The notes beneath the pieces are model-generated. The model saw nothing but the letters and a program-made list of their open reading frames with translations. It ran no database searches and was not told the origin of the DNA. Source: Ottelia alismoides (Eukaryota > Streptophyta > Magnoliopsida > Alismatales > Hydrocharitaceae). Taken from it: a stretch of DNA of 64,000 nt. The position numbers and the translations under genes were made by a program. Positions within the stretch are counted from its first letter, which is position 1; the number at the start of each line of letters is the position of its first letter. The DNA lies in the NCBI GenBank assembly GCA_037367405.1, contig JAZKJV010005540.1:1-64000 (forward strand). The letters are read 5' to 3'. Positions 1 to 7,893 of the stretch are shown here, one piece after another.

Positions 1-1
1 T

Positions 2-157
2 ACTCGAATGCCAAGAGATATTTTCATCGACTATGCAAACTCTGCGGTCGCCGCTCTATTTCCTGGCGCTGTCAAAGAACACAACCTCGAGAAACAATTT
101 CGAATAATTGAGTCAGTCGAAATCTTTGAAAAATGGTGCGAAGGAGTTGAAAAATAA
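2..157 (+). CDS. C-terminal part of an unrecognised protein (cut by window edge)
   Basis: The frame is open from the left window edge to a TAA at 155-157. An in-frame ATG at 8 would give 49 residues, but no ribosome binding site can be judged, so the protein probably begins outside the window. The visible part is soluble-looking, mixed charged and hydrophobic, with one cysteine near the end (KWCEGVEK). I do not recognise the family. It lies just upstream of short remnants that may come from an Rhs/YD-repeat protein, so a tip domain or an immunity protein is conceivable, but only from position. Confidence 0.4.
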   Translation, partial: TRMPRDIFIDYANSAVAALFPGAVKEHNLEKQFRIIESVEIFEKWCEGVEK

Positions 158-186
158 CCGATTGATTTCTAGGACGAAGAATCTGA

Positions 187-348
187 AAACTGGTGGAATA
201 TTTAACTGTGGGCGCTCCGGTCTTAATCACTTACCAACGACAATACCAATACGATGGTGATTATATTTTTGCTGAATTCGATGAACTAAGTTCCCATCGC
301 TCACGCGATGCTCACAGCTTCCTAATCCGGGAGTCAGGAAAAAAATGA
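187..348 (+). pseudogene. Possible Rhs/YD-repeat fragment
   Basis: A short open stretch (54 codons including the stop) bounded by stops at 184 and 346. Its middle part reads YQRQYQYDGDYIFAEFDEL, which resembles a YD (tyrosine-aspartate) repeat of Rhs-type polymorphic toxins. It has no convincing start, and its last third is formed by the hairpin repeat at 283-333. I read it as a remnant, or as a piece of a longer gene broken by indels. The YD resemblance is weak because only one repeat is visible. Confidence 0.3.
283..333. repeat. Hairpin repeat, copy A
   Basis: A stretch of about 50 bp that recurs at 810-858. Its core is a hairpin: CATCGC, loop tcac, GCGATG. The flanking arms (GAACTAAGTTCC on the left, CTCACAGCTTCCT on the right) are also shared, while the sequence on either side of the repeat differs between copies. 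This looks like a REP-type palindromic intergenic element. It happens to be open in the frame of the 187-348 fragment. Confidence 0.55.
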
Positions 349-391
349 AAAACTATACGAGCGAAATTTGAGACTTTTGAAAAGAGAATGA

Positions 392-538
392 AGGAGATCA
401 TTAACTCCAGATCTACCCTATGCAGGAGGAAGTTCGTGGAGTGCGTGGAAGAATTACTTGGCCTCAGGTGCTCTGGGTTCCGTTTTGAGATTCAGTGGTG
501 TTCCCGATAGCTATAACCCAATAGAATTTTATCAATAG
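392..538 (+). pseudogene. Possible Rhs-type C-terminal fragment
   Basis: Open from 392 (after a stop at 389) to a TAG at 536-538, 48 codons, without a good start. The translated piece contains DLPYAGGSSWSAWKNYLASG and ends in YNPIEFYQ. The composition is that of a real protein end rather than random translation. It sits immediately upstream of the lipoprotein at 547 and downstream of the YD-like remnant, so the C-terminal tip of a broken polymorphic toxin is one reading. No catalytic motif is recognisable and the activity cannot be stated. Confidence 0.3.
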
Positions 539-546
539 GAAATCTC

Positions 547-777
547 ATGAAAGTATTCGCGCCCATTTTATTTTTTTTGTTACTGCTGAGTTGCGACACC
601 ATTCCTGTTCGACCTTCAGCTGGAAGCTGTATTGAGCATTGGTGGATAGGTGGTATCTACAAAATTCAGACTGTTGACGACTTAAAAATTAAATTGAAAA
701 ATATTGTTGATGGCGAGGACAGAGTTATTAGTCAAATTGATCGAGGCTGGAGCGAAGTAAACTGTCCTGAAAAATGA
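547..777 (+). CDS. Small lipoprotein, unknown function
   Basis: The 76-residue product starts with a short hydrophobic signal (ILFFLLLLS) and a lipobox ending at Cys16 (LLSC), so it should be lipid-anchored. The mature part is about 60 residues, with a second cysteine early (GSCIEHWW) and a third near the end (NCPEK), which may form a disulfide. An AGGA at 537-540 overlaps the stop of the preceding fragment and gives a plausible ribosome binding site. No family is recognised. Its place directly behind Rhs-like remnants would suit a lipoprotein immunity protein, but nothing in the sequence proves that. Confidence 0.6.
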   Translation: MKVFAPILFFLLLLSCDTIPVRPSAGSCIEHWWIGGIYKIQTVDDLKIKLKNIVDGEDRVISQIDRGWSEVNCPEK

Positions 778-809
778 AAATTTAACTGGTGCGTTCACCC
801 AGGTTAAAA

Positions 810-858
810 GAACTAAGTTCCCATCGCAGAGCGATGCTCACAGCTTCCTGAACCGAGA
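810..858. repeat. Hairpin repeat, copy B
   Basis: Second copy of the repeat at 283-333. The hairpin arms CATCGC and GCGATG are identical, but the loop is aga instead of tcac, so the copies differ in loop length while the stem is preserved. This is expected for a structured element rather than for coding sequence. It lies 33 bp downstream of the small lipoprotein gene. Confidence 0.55.
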
Positions 859-1020
859 GCCCTGATCTACGTCGACAATACCCTCATTCTAGACGAGTCT
901 TTTTTTAAAGATACGGGTTCAAGCAACGAAATTCTCATCGGTAACAAACTCTATTTATTTGAAGTGAAGCCAAAGTTCCTAAGCTATTCCTACTCTTTTA
1001 GAGAGAAACGACAGATCTAA
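817..1020 (+). other. Open stretch, possible gene remnant
   Basis: A frame open from 817 to a TAA at 1018-1020. After the repeat-derived first codons, the part from 862 (LIYVDNTLILDESFF) through LIGNKLYLFEVKPK looks protein-like, but it has no start codon in a good context. No family is recognised. It may be the end of a gene interrupted by the hairpin repeat, or a decayed fragment from the same Rhs-like locus. From 1021 to 1103 I see no gene; an inverted repeat CGAGTT/AACTCG (about 1052-1092) without a T-run is the only structure. Confidence 0.2.
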
Positions 1021-1103
1021 TACGGAGAGGGGCTCCACATTTTTCAGTGTCGAGTTCGATCCTAGGGCCACCTCCCTTCGATATTCAACTCGTTTAAGTT
1101 TTT

Positions 1104-1538
1104 CTAACTAGATTTGATATTTTCCAATCGACTGTGATGAGCGATGATTTTTTCTACGTCAGGGCGACAAGTGGCGCATGCCGAACTCGCGGAAGTTAGA
1201 ATTGTCACAAGGCTTGGTTCCAAAGCTCCGGTCAGGACGGCTTCGTTGACATCTTTCGTAGAAACCGCTCGGCAATGACAAAGTTCATCGGCTTGATAAG
1301 GAAAATTCCAACGGTTTTGAATTTTTCGAACCAGTTCATTGAACAAACGATTCTCGGTGCTGGTGGGCTCAAGCTCCTGCCAGAGATTGGGATCGGGCTG
1401 CAAGTCAATTTGCGATTCAATCAGCTTTTCAAGAGCCAAAGTTCCAATCACTTGAAAAGACCATTTGGAATCGATCTCGGACTGGGAAGCTTCTATCCAA
1501 TCTCGCCCTGGAATCTCAACGACAATTTTTGTTGCCAA
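1104..1538 (-). CDS. BFD-like [2Fe-2S]-binding protein
   Basis: The 144-residue protein has an N-terminal half of unknown fold and a C-terminal BFD-like [2Fe-2S] domain (about residues 85-137). The four ligands are visible as CHC (in ELCHCRAVS) and CATC (in SSACATCRPDVEKII), with the usual spacing of about 33 residues. BFD domains act in bacterioferritin-associated ferredoxins, nitrite reductases and related redox proteins. Here the protein stands alone, is predicted cytoplasmic, and is last in the minus-strand group photolyase, epimerase, SRPBCC, BFD. The exact electron partner is unknown. Confidence 0.8.
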   Translation of the reverse strand: MATKIVVEIPGRDWIEASQSEIDSKWSFQVIGTLALEKLIESQIDLQPDPNLWQELEPTSTENRLFNELVRKIQNRWNFPYQADELCHCRAVSTKDVNEAVLTGALEPSLVTILTSASSACATCRPDVEKIIAHHSRLENIKSS

Positions 1539-1546
1539 TCAAAACC

Positions 1547-1990
1547 TCAAAATTTTTCTTTCTGAACCACTTCTCGACGATAGCTAAAAATTTTATCCAC
1601 GTCACGAGCGACAAACCACCCTGCGACCAAATAGCCGAGCCACCCCAGAGGCAACCGGTAATGGACTTCGTCAGCCATCAGAGTTCCGTCTTTTAAGCTT
1701 TCAAAGCGATGGGTGTGGTTCCATTGACTGTAGGGTCCCCGCTTTTGAGTGTCGGTGAACTTTTGGGGAGGCACCCAAGACTCGATCAAAGTCTGCCACT
1801 TGACCGGCACTCCATGAATTCGCAAATTGTAGTCAATCAAAGTCCCGCTTTGAATTTTTTCAGTTGAGACTTTCGCGATATGAAAATGCAAAGACGGGGG
1901 CGTGATCTTTTCTAAATTCCGGGCTTCAGCAAAAAAGGAAAAACTTTTTCTGGGGGTTTGTGGAAGAAACTGTTCGGTTTGAAAATGCAC
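1547..1990 (-). CDS. SRPBCC-family protein
   Basis: A 147-residue protein of the SRPBCC (START/Bet v1-like ligand-binding) superfamily. The N-terminus, HFQTEQFLPQTPRKSFSFF followed by AEARNLEKITPP, is typical of the ligand-binding domain that often accompanies or is fused to TIGR01777 epimerases. Start chosen: GTG at 1990, since the family begins exactly there. It overlaps the end of the epimerase gene by 79 nt, which suggests either translational coupling or a former fusion separated by an indel. The ligand is unknown. It is cytoplasmic, with no signal peptide or membrane segment. Confidence 0.7.
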   Translation of the reverse strand: MHFQTEQFLPQTPRKSFSFFAEARNLEKITPPSLHFHIAKVSTEKIQSGTLIDYNLRIHGVPVKWQTLIESWVPPQKFTDTQKRGPYSQWNHTHRFESLKDGTLMADEVHYRLPLGWLGYLVAGWFVARDVDKIFSYRREVVQKEKF

Positions 1991-2928
1991 GGAATAGTCT
2001 TGAAAAATTCACACAGCTGCTGCAACGCACTCTTCAAATCAGGAAAGCGAAATGTGAACCCATCTGCCAAAGCCCTTTCCGGTTGAACAGCCAAGGAATT
2101 GGTGAGCACTTGGCTGAGTTCACCCAAACCAATTTTCAAAAAAATCTTGGGGAGAGGGGGTGGCACCCAGCGATTTTTCAAAGCTTGATGCAGCAAGCGT
2201 GTAAACTCCAAGTTGGTCACGGTCTCGGGGGCCACCGCATTGATCACGCCGGTGAGTTTGGATTTTTCAATCACGTGCAGAAACAAACTCACCACATCTT
2301 CAAGATGGATCCACGCCATCCTCTGAGTCCCCGACCCTAATGCTCCCGCCAATCCCAACTGAAAAGGCAGCAGCATTTTGGCTAAAGCCCCGCCTTTTTG
2401 CGAAAGCACGACCCCAATTCGCAAAGCCACCACTTGAGGTTTTGACGGAAGTCTCTCGGCCAAAAAAATTTGTTCTTCCCAAGCCTGACAAACTTCGGCC
2501 AAAAATCCCCAAACCCGCAGCGCTCGCTTCAGTCAAAATCTCGTCACCGCGGTCTCCGTAAAACCCTGTGGCAGAAGCCGAAATAAACTTTTTAAGACTC
2601 TTATTTTCACTGCGGAGCAAACTTTCTCGTAAGTTCTTGGTGCCGATCACCCGACTGCCCAGAATTTTCTTTTTTTTCTCGGGAGTCCAACGGCTTTCGG
2701 CAACCGATTCACCCAACAAGTGAACCACGACTTCAACATCATTGAGACTCTGAGACTGCACCGGACTCTGTACAAATCATGTTCAATCACTTCGCAGGGA
2801 AAAGGCAAATCTTGGATCGCTTTTTTCTTTGATCGAGAAATCACAACAACTTGATGATTCAAGCGAACCAAATGCTTTCCCAACTCTTTCCCAATTAAGC
2901 CTGTGGCCCCGGTGATTAAAACTTTCAT
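1912..2928 (-). CDS. TIGR01777-family NAD-dependent epimerase (frame-disrupted)
   Basis: An extended SDR of the YfcH/TIGR01777 type. The N-terminus MKVLITGATGLIGKELGKHL carries the GxxGxxG Rossmann motif. The middle segment (VVHLLGESVAESRW, then SASATGFYGDRG) and the C-terminal segment (LRIGVVLSQKGGALAKML, then WIHLEDVV) are each clear but lie in three different frames. Shifts fall near 2765-2770 and near 2500-2515, the second at a GGGG/TTTTT run. The start ATG at 2928 overlaps the photolyase stop (ATGA), indicating translational coupling. The substrate of this family is generally unknown. I take the shifts as assembly indels, since the flanking protein sequence is well conserved in type. Confidence 0.75.
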
Positions 2929-4257
2929 TCTGGCTCCGTCACTTCAATTTTTTGTTTGAGTTGTTTGTAGTTTTCCAAAGCTCGGTTACGTGCAAAAACA
3001 TGATCCACCAGAGGACGAGGGTATTTGGCACTTTTCCACTCGGGAACCCATCGCTCAATATAGAGATTTTTGTAAATTTTTCAGCTTGAGTCTCGGATTG
3101 AAATTCGAAAATACGGAGCTGCATCACAACCTGTGCCTGCGGCCCATTGCCAATTGCCATTGTTGGCAGACAATTCAAAATCGAGAAGATGCCGAGCAAA
3201 ATATCTCTCCCCTTTGAGCCAATGCATAAACAAATGTTTGGTGAGAAAGCTTGCGACCAGCATCCTGACACGGTTGTGCATAAACCCAGTCGCATTGAGC
3301 TCACGCATTCCCGCATCAACCAAAGGGTAACCGGTCCGTCCTTCACACCAAGCCGCAAATTCATCGGTCTGCTCACGCCACGGCAAAGCTTCAAACGCAG
3401 GTCGAAAAGATTTCTTTTCCACTTCAGGAAAGTGAAAAAGAATTTGCATAAAAAACTCTCGCCAAATCAGTTCCGACAACCAAGTTTCGTTCAATTTTTG
3501 GGCTTGTTTCACCAGCGAGCGCACCGACAAAGTTCCAAACCGCAAATGGATTCCGAGCTTGCTCGTCCCAGCTGTTGCTGGAAAATTTCTTTGCTCGGAA
3601 TATTTTTTTATCAGATTCGAATCGAGATCTTTGGGGGGAATCAAAATGCTCTGATTTCGCTGAAAACCAATTTCGGCCAAAGACTCCAAGGCTAAAGTGT
3701 GGGGCGCTGGGGTCGAGTCGCGGGGGGGATTTTTTGGAGAGCTTCCCTGCTGGAAACTCCATCAAGTCTGAGTCTTTGAGTAAACTCAGCCATTTTTTTT
3801 TGTAAGGAGTAAACACCGTGTAAGGGCGCTTTGAGTCTGTGAGAATCTCATTTTTCTCAAAAACAACTTGATCTTTAAAAGATTGAAATTTTCGTCCTTG
3901 CTCTTTGCAGAACTCAGCCACCCACAAATCTCGAGCCCTCGCCGAAGGCTCGTAGTCGTGGTTGCAAAAGACATCGGCTGTCCTATTTTGAGAAAAAATA
4001 AGAGGCCAAATGTCTCGTATTCGCCCTTTGTAGACTTCAAGCTCAAGGCCAAGTTCCGCGAGCTGCTTTTTCAGCTCACCGACTTGGTCCCACAAAAAAG
4101 TCACTCGTGCGTCTTCACGCTCCAAGGGCTTCAAAATGAATTCATCAAAAATAAAAACACATCTCAATCGAGATGAGCCTTGAGCAGCATGCCAAAGCCC
4201 GTGATTGTCTTGAAGGCGCAAGTCTCGACGAAACCAGAATAACCTAGTGTCTGACAT
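2925..4257 (-). CDS. phr: Cryptochrome/deoxyribodipyrimidine photolyase (frame-disrupted)
   Basis: A class I photolyase/cryptochrome. The N-terminal antenna domain begins MSDTRLFWFRRDLRLQDNHG; I chose this ATG at 4257 over the one at 4314 because the family starts here. The FAD-binding domain shows LSELIWREFFMQILFHFP, GYPLVDAGMRELNATGFMHN and SANNGNWQWAAGTGCDAAPY, which fit light-driven repair of cyclobutane dimers. The frame changes near 3700, near 3085 and again near 3065. The last frame gives IERWVPEWKSAKYPRPLVDH and ends at 2925, overlapping the next ATG by 4 nt. Length (about 444 residues) is normal. Without the shifts it would be a complete enzyme. Confidence 0.85.
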
Positions 4258-4312
4258 AGTTGAGATCATTCCTCTATACATTGGGTTCAAAAAAATATAA
4301 ACTAAAGATCTC

Positions 4313-5710
4313 ATGGATCAGCCCAAAAAAACAGTAAAAGTTCGCTCTTCAATGTTTTCACGAACTTTGTCATTGGCCAAATTGACTCTTCACACAGGTT
4401 CAAGCTTGGCCTCCCACAATTTGTCTCAACTGCTGTCTTCCGATGAGAAAAAAGAAGAGAATTGGAAAAATTTTTTAGTTGGCCAAGCGGGCTTTCTGAC
4501 CAACGAACTCGGAGAACTCAAAGGGAGTTTGATGAAAGCGGGACAAATGCTATCCATGTACGGAGAGCACTTTTTGCCTCCCGAAGCCAATCAAATCCTG
4601 AAGTCCTTGCAGTCCAACTCTCCTCCTGTGGAATTCAATGATGTTTTGAAAGTTCTGCAAACGGAGCTAGGCCCTGAAAAATTAAAGCTTCTAAAAATCG
4701 ATCGCCAACCGATTGGTAGCGCATCCATGGGGCAAGTGCATCGGGCTCAGATTTTGGCCACCGGCGAATCCATTGCTTTGAAAGTCCAGTATCCCGGAGT
4801 GGAACGTGCAATCGAAAGTGATTTGAGAACTTTAAAGTCAGCTCTCAGTTTGCTGCGCATTTTACCTCGAGGAATTGTCACAGATCATTTGTTTGTCGAA
4901 ATTCGTGAAATGCTCGAGCAAGAATTGGACTACAGCCACGAGCTCAAGCAAACAGCTGATTACTTTGAGCGCTTAAAAAATGATTCTCGCTATGTGGTTC
5001 CCAAAACTTACCCTGAATTTTCAACCAAACGAGTTCTCGCCACATCTTTCGAACGAGGTCTCAGCCCCGATGATCCTTTGGTCGCGGCTCTCACTCAAGA
5101 ACGTCGAAATCAACTCAGTCTCAACTATCTTGATCTTTATTTTCGGGAACTTTTTGAGTGGGGAATTGTGCAGACCGATCCTCATTTGGGGAATTATAAA
5201 ATTCGGTTGCAAGCCGATGGCCGGGATCAACTGGTCTTGCTCGATTTTGGTGCGATCCGGAGCTATGAGAAATCATTTCTCAGAACTTATCACTATATGA
5301 TTCAAGGAGCGATTCGCAACGACCGCCAACAGATTGAAGAGTCGGCTCGCGCTCTGCGATTTCTCCAAGAAGGAGATTCGGAAGCACTTCAAAATATTTT
5401 TGTTCAGTTTTGCCAAATCATGATCGAGCCTTTTTTACTCTTTGAGGATCCTCGCAATGATTCGGGTCAGATTGACAATCTTGGCAGGTACGATTGGAAA
5501 AATTCAAAGCTCCCGACCCGTCTGATGAAAATGGTTTTGGATTTGAGCAAGCAATTTGTCACCCGAGTCCCCCCAAGAGAATTTTTGTTTCTCGACCGAA
5601 AAACGTCGGGTGTGTTCATTTTCCTCACTGTTCTCAGAGCCCATATCAACGGTCGCGAAATGCTCCTGAAACATTTGGACAGACTCCCACCTTGGTCTAG
5701 TTCTTCGTAA
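4313..5710 (+). CDS. AarF/ABC1/UbiB-family atypical kinase
   Basis: An intact 465-residue member of the ABC1 (ADCK/UbiB) protein-kinase-like family. Visible motifs are KAGQ (in KGSLMKAGQMLSMYG), the nucleotide loop PIGSASMGQVHRA, the lysine of ALKVQYPGV, ELDYSHELKQ, the catalytic-loop equivalent QTDPHLGN and the metal motif LLDFGAI. Family members support ubiquinone synthesis or lipid homeostasis, often by ATP hydrolysis. No clear C-terminal membrane helix is seen. It is divergent from the photolyase gene across 55 bp, which must hold both promoters. The role in this organism is inferred only from the family. Confidence 0.85.
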   Translation: MDQPKKTVKVRSSMFSRTLSLAKLTLHTGSSLASHNLSQLLSSDEKKEENWKNFLVGQAGFLTNELGELKGSLMKAGQMLSMYGEHFLPPEANQILKSLQSNSPPVEFNDVLKVLQTELGPEKLKLLKIDRQPIGSASMGQVHRAQILATGESIALKVQYPGVERAIESDLRTLKSALSLLRILPRGIVTDHLFVEIREMLEQELDYSHELKQTADYFERLKNDSRYVVPKTYPEFSTKRVLATSFERGLSPDDPLVAALTQERRNQLSLNYLDLYFRELFEWGIVQTDPHLGNYKIRLQADGRDQLVLLDFGAIRSYEKSFLRTYHYMIQGAIRNDRQQIEESARALRFLQEGDSEALQNIFVQFCQIMIEPFLLFEDPRNDSGQIDNLGRYDWKNSKLPTRLMKMVLDLSKQFVTRVPPREFLFLDRKTSGVFIFLTVLRAHINGREMLLKHLDRLPPWSSSS

Positions 5711-5761
5711 AAAGTAGCCTTAGGTCTTAAGACAAAAATCGAAATTGCCGTTAGTCCAGGT

Positions 5762-6799
5762 ATGAAAAACTTTGGACTCAAGACTTTACTCTTGTTGGTG
5801 CTCGGAAGCTGGCCCCTCCACTCTCGGGCTGCCAGTTGGTTCATTCCCTGGCAAAACCCCGACGCCGAAATTTGGGTGCAAAATCTTTTCAACCAACCTC
5901 AGACTTACTGGAAAATGCCCGAGTATTTTGAAGGCGATCTCGATGCACCCGAAAAGTCTTATGAGCTGGCCGCTGGTGAATTCACCAAACTTCCTTACAT
6001 TCCCCCACCGGGACAAACGTTTATTCATCTGAGGGCCCGCAACGCAACTGGCCTTCGAGTTTTTGTTCGTTTGCGCGGACTCCAAAGTGAGATTTTTGAA
6101 GGCTTCAGTCGCCGACAAATTTGGAGAGACGGAGTGTTGGGGGATCAAGACACTTTATTTGTGACCAATTCAACTCCTGTTGACTCTCGAGCTCAAATCA
6201 CAACTCGCGGGCCCTCGGGGCAAGCCAGCACCGAGTGGATTGATCTTAAAGCTTTTCAACAAAAGAAGTGGCTTCTCCCCAGGGGACATTTGAAGCAAAT
6301 TGAAGTGGTGGGAACCACAAGTTTGCTGGCTCATCTTGAAGGTGCTCAAAAATTTTCATTTTTCAAATCAAGCCCCGAGGCCTTGACCGCTTTGCCTCTG
6401 AATCCCGAAGCTGCTTACTTCTTAGTCAGTGACACCGAGAGATCGAGCTCTTTTGTGGTCAAAATTGATTCTCCTGAGCTGATTCAAGAAGCTCGAGAAC
6501 AACTGCTCAACCCCAACATCCGAAAAAGAATTTTGATTGGTCAAATCCAAATGGAAGCTGGCTCCTACAATCAGAATCGGTTGTCTTCCTTGCGCAATTC
6601 ATGGTCCTGGTCAGTTTCAAAAGTCGTGGCTTTTGCCGACCTCGCACCCCAGGCCTGTGACGGCAGTCCTGAAATGGTTGAAAGCTACTTGGTCCCGTGG
6701 GTGAGCTCAAAAACCCCCATTTGCTTTTGGCACTTCCGTCTTATTCAAGAACTTCCACAGTCGTCGAAGCCGCTTGCCCGCGAGTCTCTTCGACCCTGA
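5762..6799 (+). CDS. Exported protein of unknown function
   Basis: A 345-residue protein with a classic signal peptide (MKNFGLKTLLLLVLGSWPLH, cleavage near SRAA). The mature part has repeated beta-rich segments (TLFVTNSTPVDSRAQITTRG, LLAHLEGAQKF), as in periplasmic immunoglobulin-like proteins. The C-terminal 65 residues (RNSWSWSVSKVVAFADLAPQ, then ACDGSPEMVE) resemble the short domain WSWHV...FADFA...CDG seen in BP74-like secreted proteins; the resemblance is from memory and partial. It starts 51 bp after the kinase gene and its end overlaps the convergent PTPS gene by 59 nt. Confidence 0.6.
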   Translation: MKNFGLKTLLLLVLGSWPLHSRAASWFIPWQNPDAEIWVQNLFNQPQTYWKMPEYFEGDLDAPEKSYELAAGEFTKLPYIPPPGQTFIHLRARNATGLRVFVRLRGLQSEIFEGFSRRQIWRDGVLGDQDTLFVTNSTPVDSRAQITTRGPSGQASTEWIDLKAFQQKKWLLPRGHLKQIEVVGTTSLLAHLEGAQKFSFFKSSPEALTALPLNPEAAYFLVSDTERSSSFVVKIDSPELIQEAREQLLNPNIRKRILIGQIQMEAGSYNQNRLSSLRNSWSWSVSKVVAFADLAPQACDGSPEMVESYLVPWVSSKTPICFWHFRLIQELPQSSKPLARESLRP

Positions 6800-7221
6800 C
6801 ACGGACTTGCCGAATTTGATACTTCGCAAACTCTTTCGCAAAACTTTCAGCCAGAAGTTTTGAAAGTTGCTCAACACTTGAGTTGTTCAAAGGCAACAAA
6901 ATCACTTCATTCGTCGGAAAAACATAATAACGATCGCGGAATTGAACTTCCGTGGATTTTTGATTTTGAGAAATCTTCATTTCAGGGTGCTGAGCGGGTA
7001 ACAAAACATGCTCATCCCATTTGTCGAGCTCGTTTTTAATTGTCGTTTTAAACACGTTGAAGTCGACAAAATAGCCCTGGGCTGCAAAAGTAGACTCTGC
7101 CGGGCATGCCAAATCCACTCGGACTTGGTAATTGTGTCCGTGAAGTTTTTCTGCCGATTTTTCATCAAAAAATTAAAAAATGGGCGCTCGAAAACTTGAA
7201 ATTTTGTTTAAACAAATGCAA
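6741..7221 (-). CDS. 6-pyruvoyl-tetrahydropterin synthase/QueD-family protein (one frameshift)
   Basis: A member of the PTPS/6-carboxytetrahydropterin synthase fold. The N-terminal part (FKFSSAHFLIF) and the zinc motif LHGHNYQVRV are separated by one extra T in the run at about 7162-7167; removing it joins the frames. Further on are VDFNVFK, WDEHVLLP, FPTNEVI and a late glutamate (RVEETRGQ). The position four before HGH, cysteine in QueD, is alanine here and glutamates lie nearby, so it may be a PTPS-III-like or pterin-specific paralogue rather than QueD. The start is probably the TTG at 7221. It is divergent from the true queD at 7264, and its 3' end overlaps the 5762 gene. Confidence 0.7.
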
Positions 7222-7263
7222 GTTTCGTGGTGGTTTTGAATTTTTTCATGAAAGAAGGCTAGC

Positions 7264-7623
7264 ATGAAATTTGGATTGAAGCAGCAGTTTCGAATCGAAT
7301 CGGCTCGTCACCTTCCCAATATTGACAAAACACATCCATGCCATCGCATTCACGGCCATAGTTTTTTGATCACTTTGACTCTGGAAGGCGTTTTGGATCC
7401 TCAAAAAGGGTGGCTGAAAGATTTCAATGACGTTTCAGAATTGATGGCCCCTCTGCTCAAGCAGCTGGACCATCGATTGCTCAACGAAATTCCAGGACTT
7501 GAGAACCCCACATCCGAAATCTTGGCCCAGTATATTTACAAAGCTCTGAATGGAAAACTCCCAGAGCTTGTTCGAGTCGCAATTTCAGAAACTCCCAACA
7601 CCGAAGTTTACTACCCCTGCTGA
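7264..7623 (+). CDS. queD: 6-carboxy-5,6,7,8-tetrahydropterin synthase
   Basis: A complete 119-residue QueD, converting dihydroneopterin triphosphate to 6-carboxytetrahydropterin in queuosine (preQ0) synthesis. The catalytic cysteine and zinc histidines are visible in HPCHRIHGHSFLITL. Other family motifs present are WLKDFNDVSELM, LDHRLLNEIPGLENPTSEIL and SETPNTEVYY. queF, a later pathway enzyme, lies at 36.1-36.6 kb. It is divergently transcribed from the paralogue at 6741-7221, with only about 42 bp between the starts. Confidence 0.9.
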   Translation: MKFGLKQQFRIESARHLPNIDKTHPCHRIHGHSFLITLTLEGVLDPQKGWLKDFNDVSELMAPLLKQLDHRLLNEIPGLENPTSEILAQYIYKALNGKLPELVRVAISETPNTEVYYPC

Positions 7624-7893
7624 ACAAAGCTTTGCCAGTTTACTGAACTTTGCCCGGACTTTTGATTTTTTGTCGATCGATTGACCAAGGCCGCGGACAA
7701 CTTTTTTTCACTCAAAAAAATATTTTTTTTACTCCCTCGAAAATAACTTCGTCTTTTTAGGCACTTAAGCTGTCTTAGCTTGAGACCTGAGCCAAACTTC
7801 GAAGTCATTTCATCAGCTTAGACAAATTTTGAGGTCACTCGTCGAAGGGCCTAAACTGAACGGGAACTTAAGACGAACAGGTGAGGAGAAATT
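7624..7893. other. 270 bp intergenic region upstream of the gliding operon
   Basis: No coding sequence is evident. It contains A/T-rich runs (about 7699-7740), a near-palindrome CTTAAGCT-gtctt-AGCTTGAG at about 7764-7784 without a T-run, and the ribosome binding site GAGGAG just before 7894. The promoter of the VWA lipoprotein gene, and possibly of the whole downstream operon, should be here, but I cannot name a convincing -35/-10 pair. Confidence 0.4.

Noticed and set aside
1044..1080. T-arm-like sequence GTTCGATCC followed by CCACC, resembling a tRNA or tmRNA 3' end or attachment site
   Set aside because: No matching T-stem or acceptor stem can be paired and no cloverleaf fits upstream, so I do not call a tRNA, tmRNA or att site.
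1052..1092. Inverted repeat CGAGTT/AACTCG as a terminator of the BFD gene
   Set aside because: The loop is long and there is no T-run on either strand.
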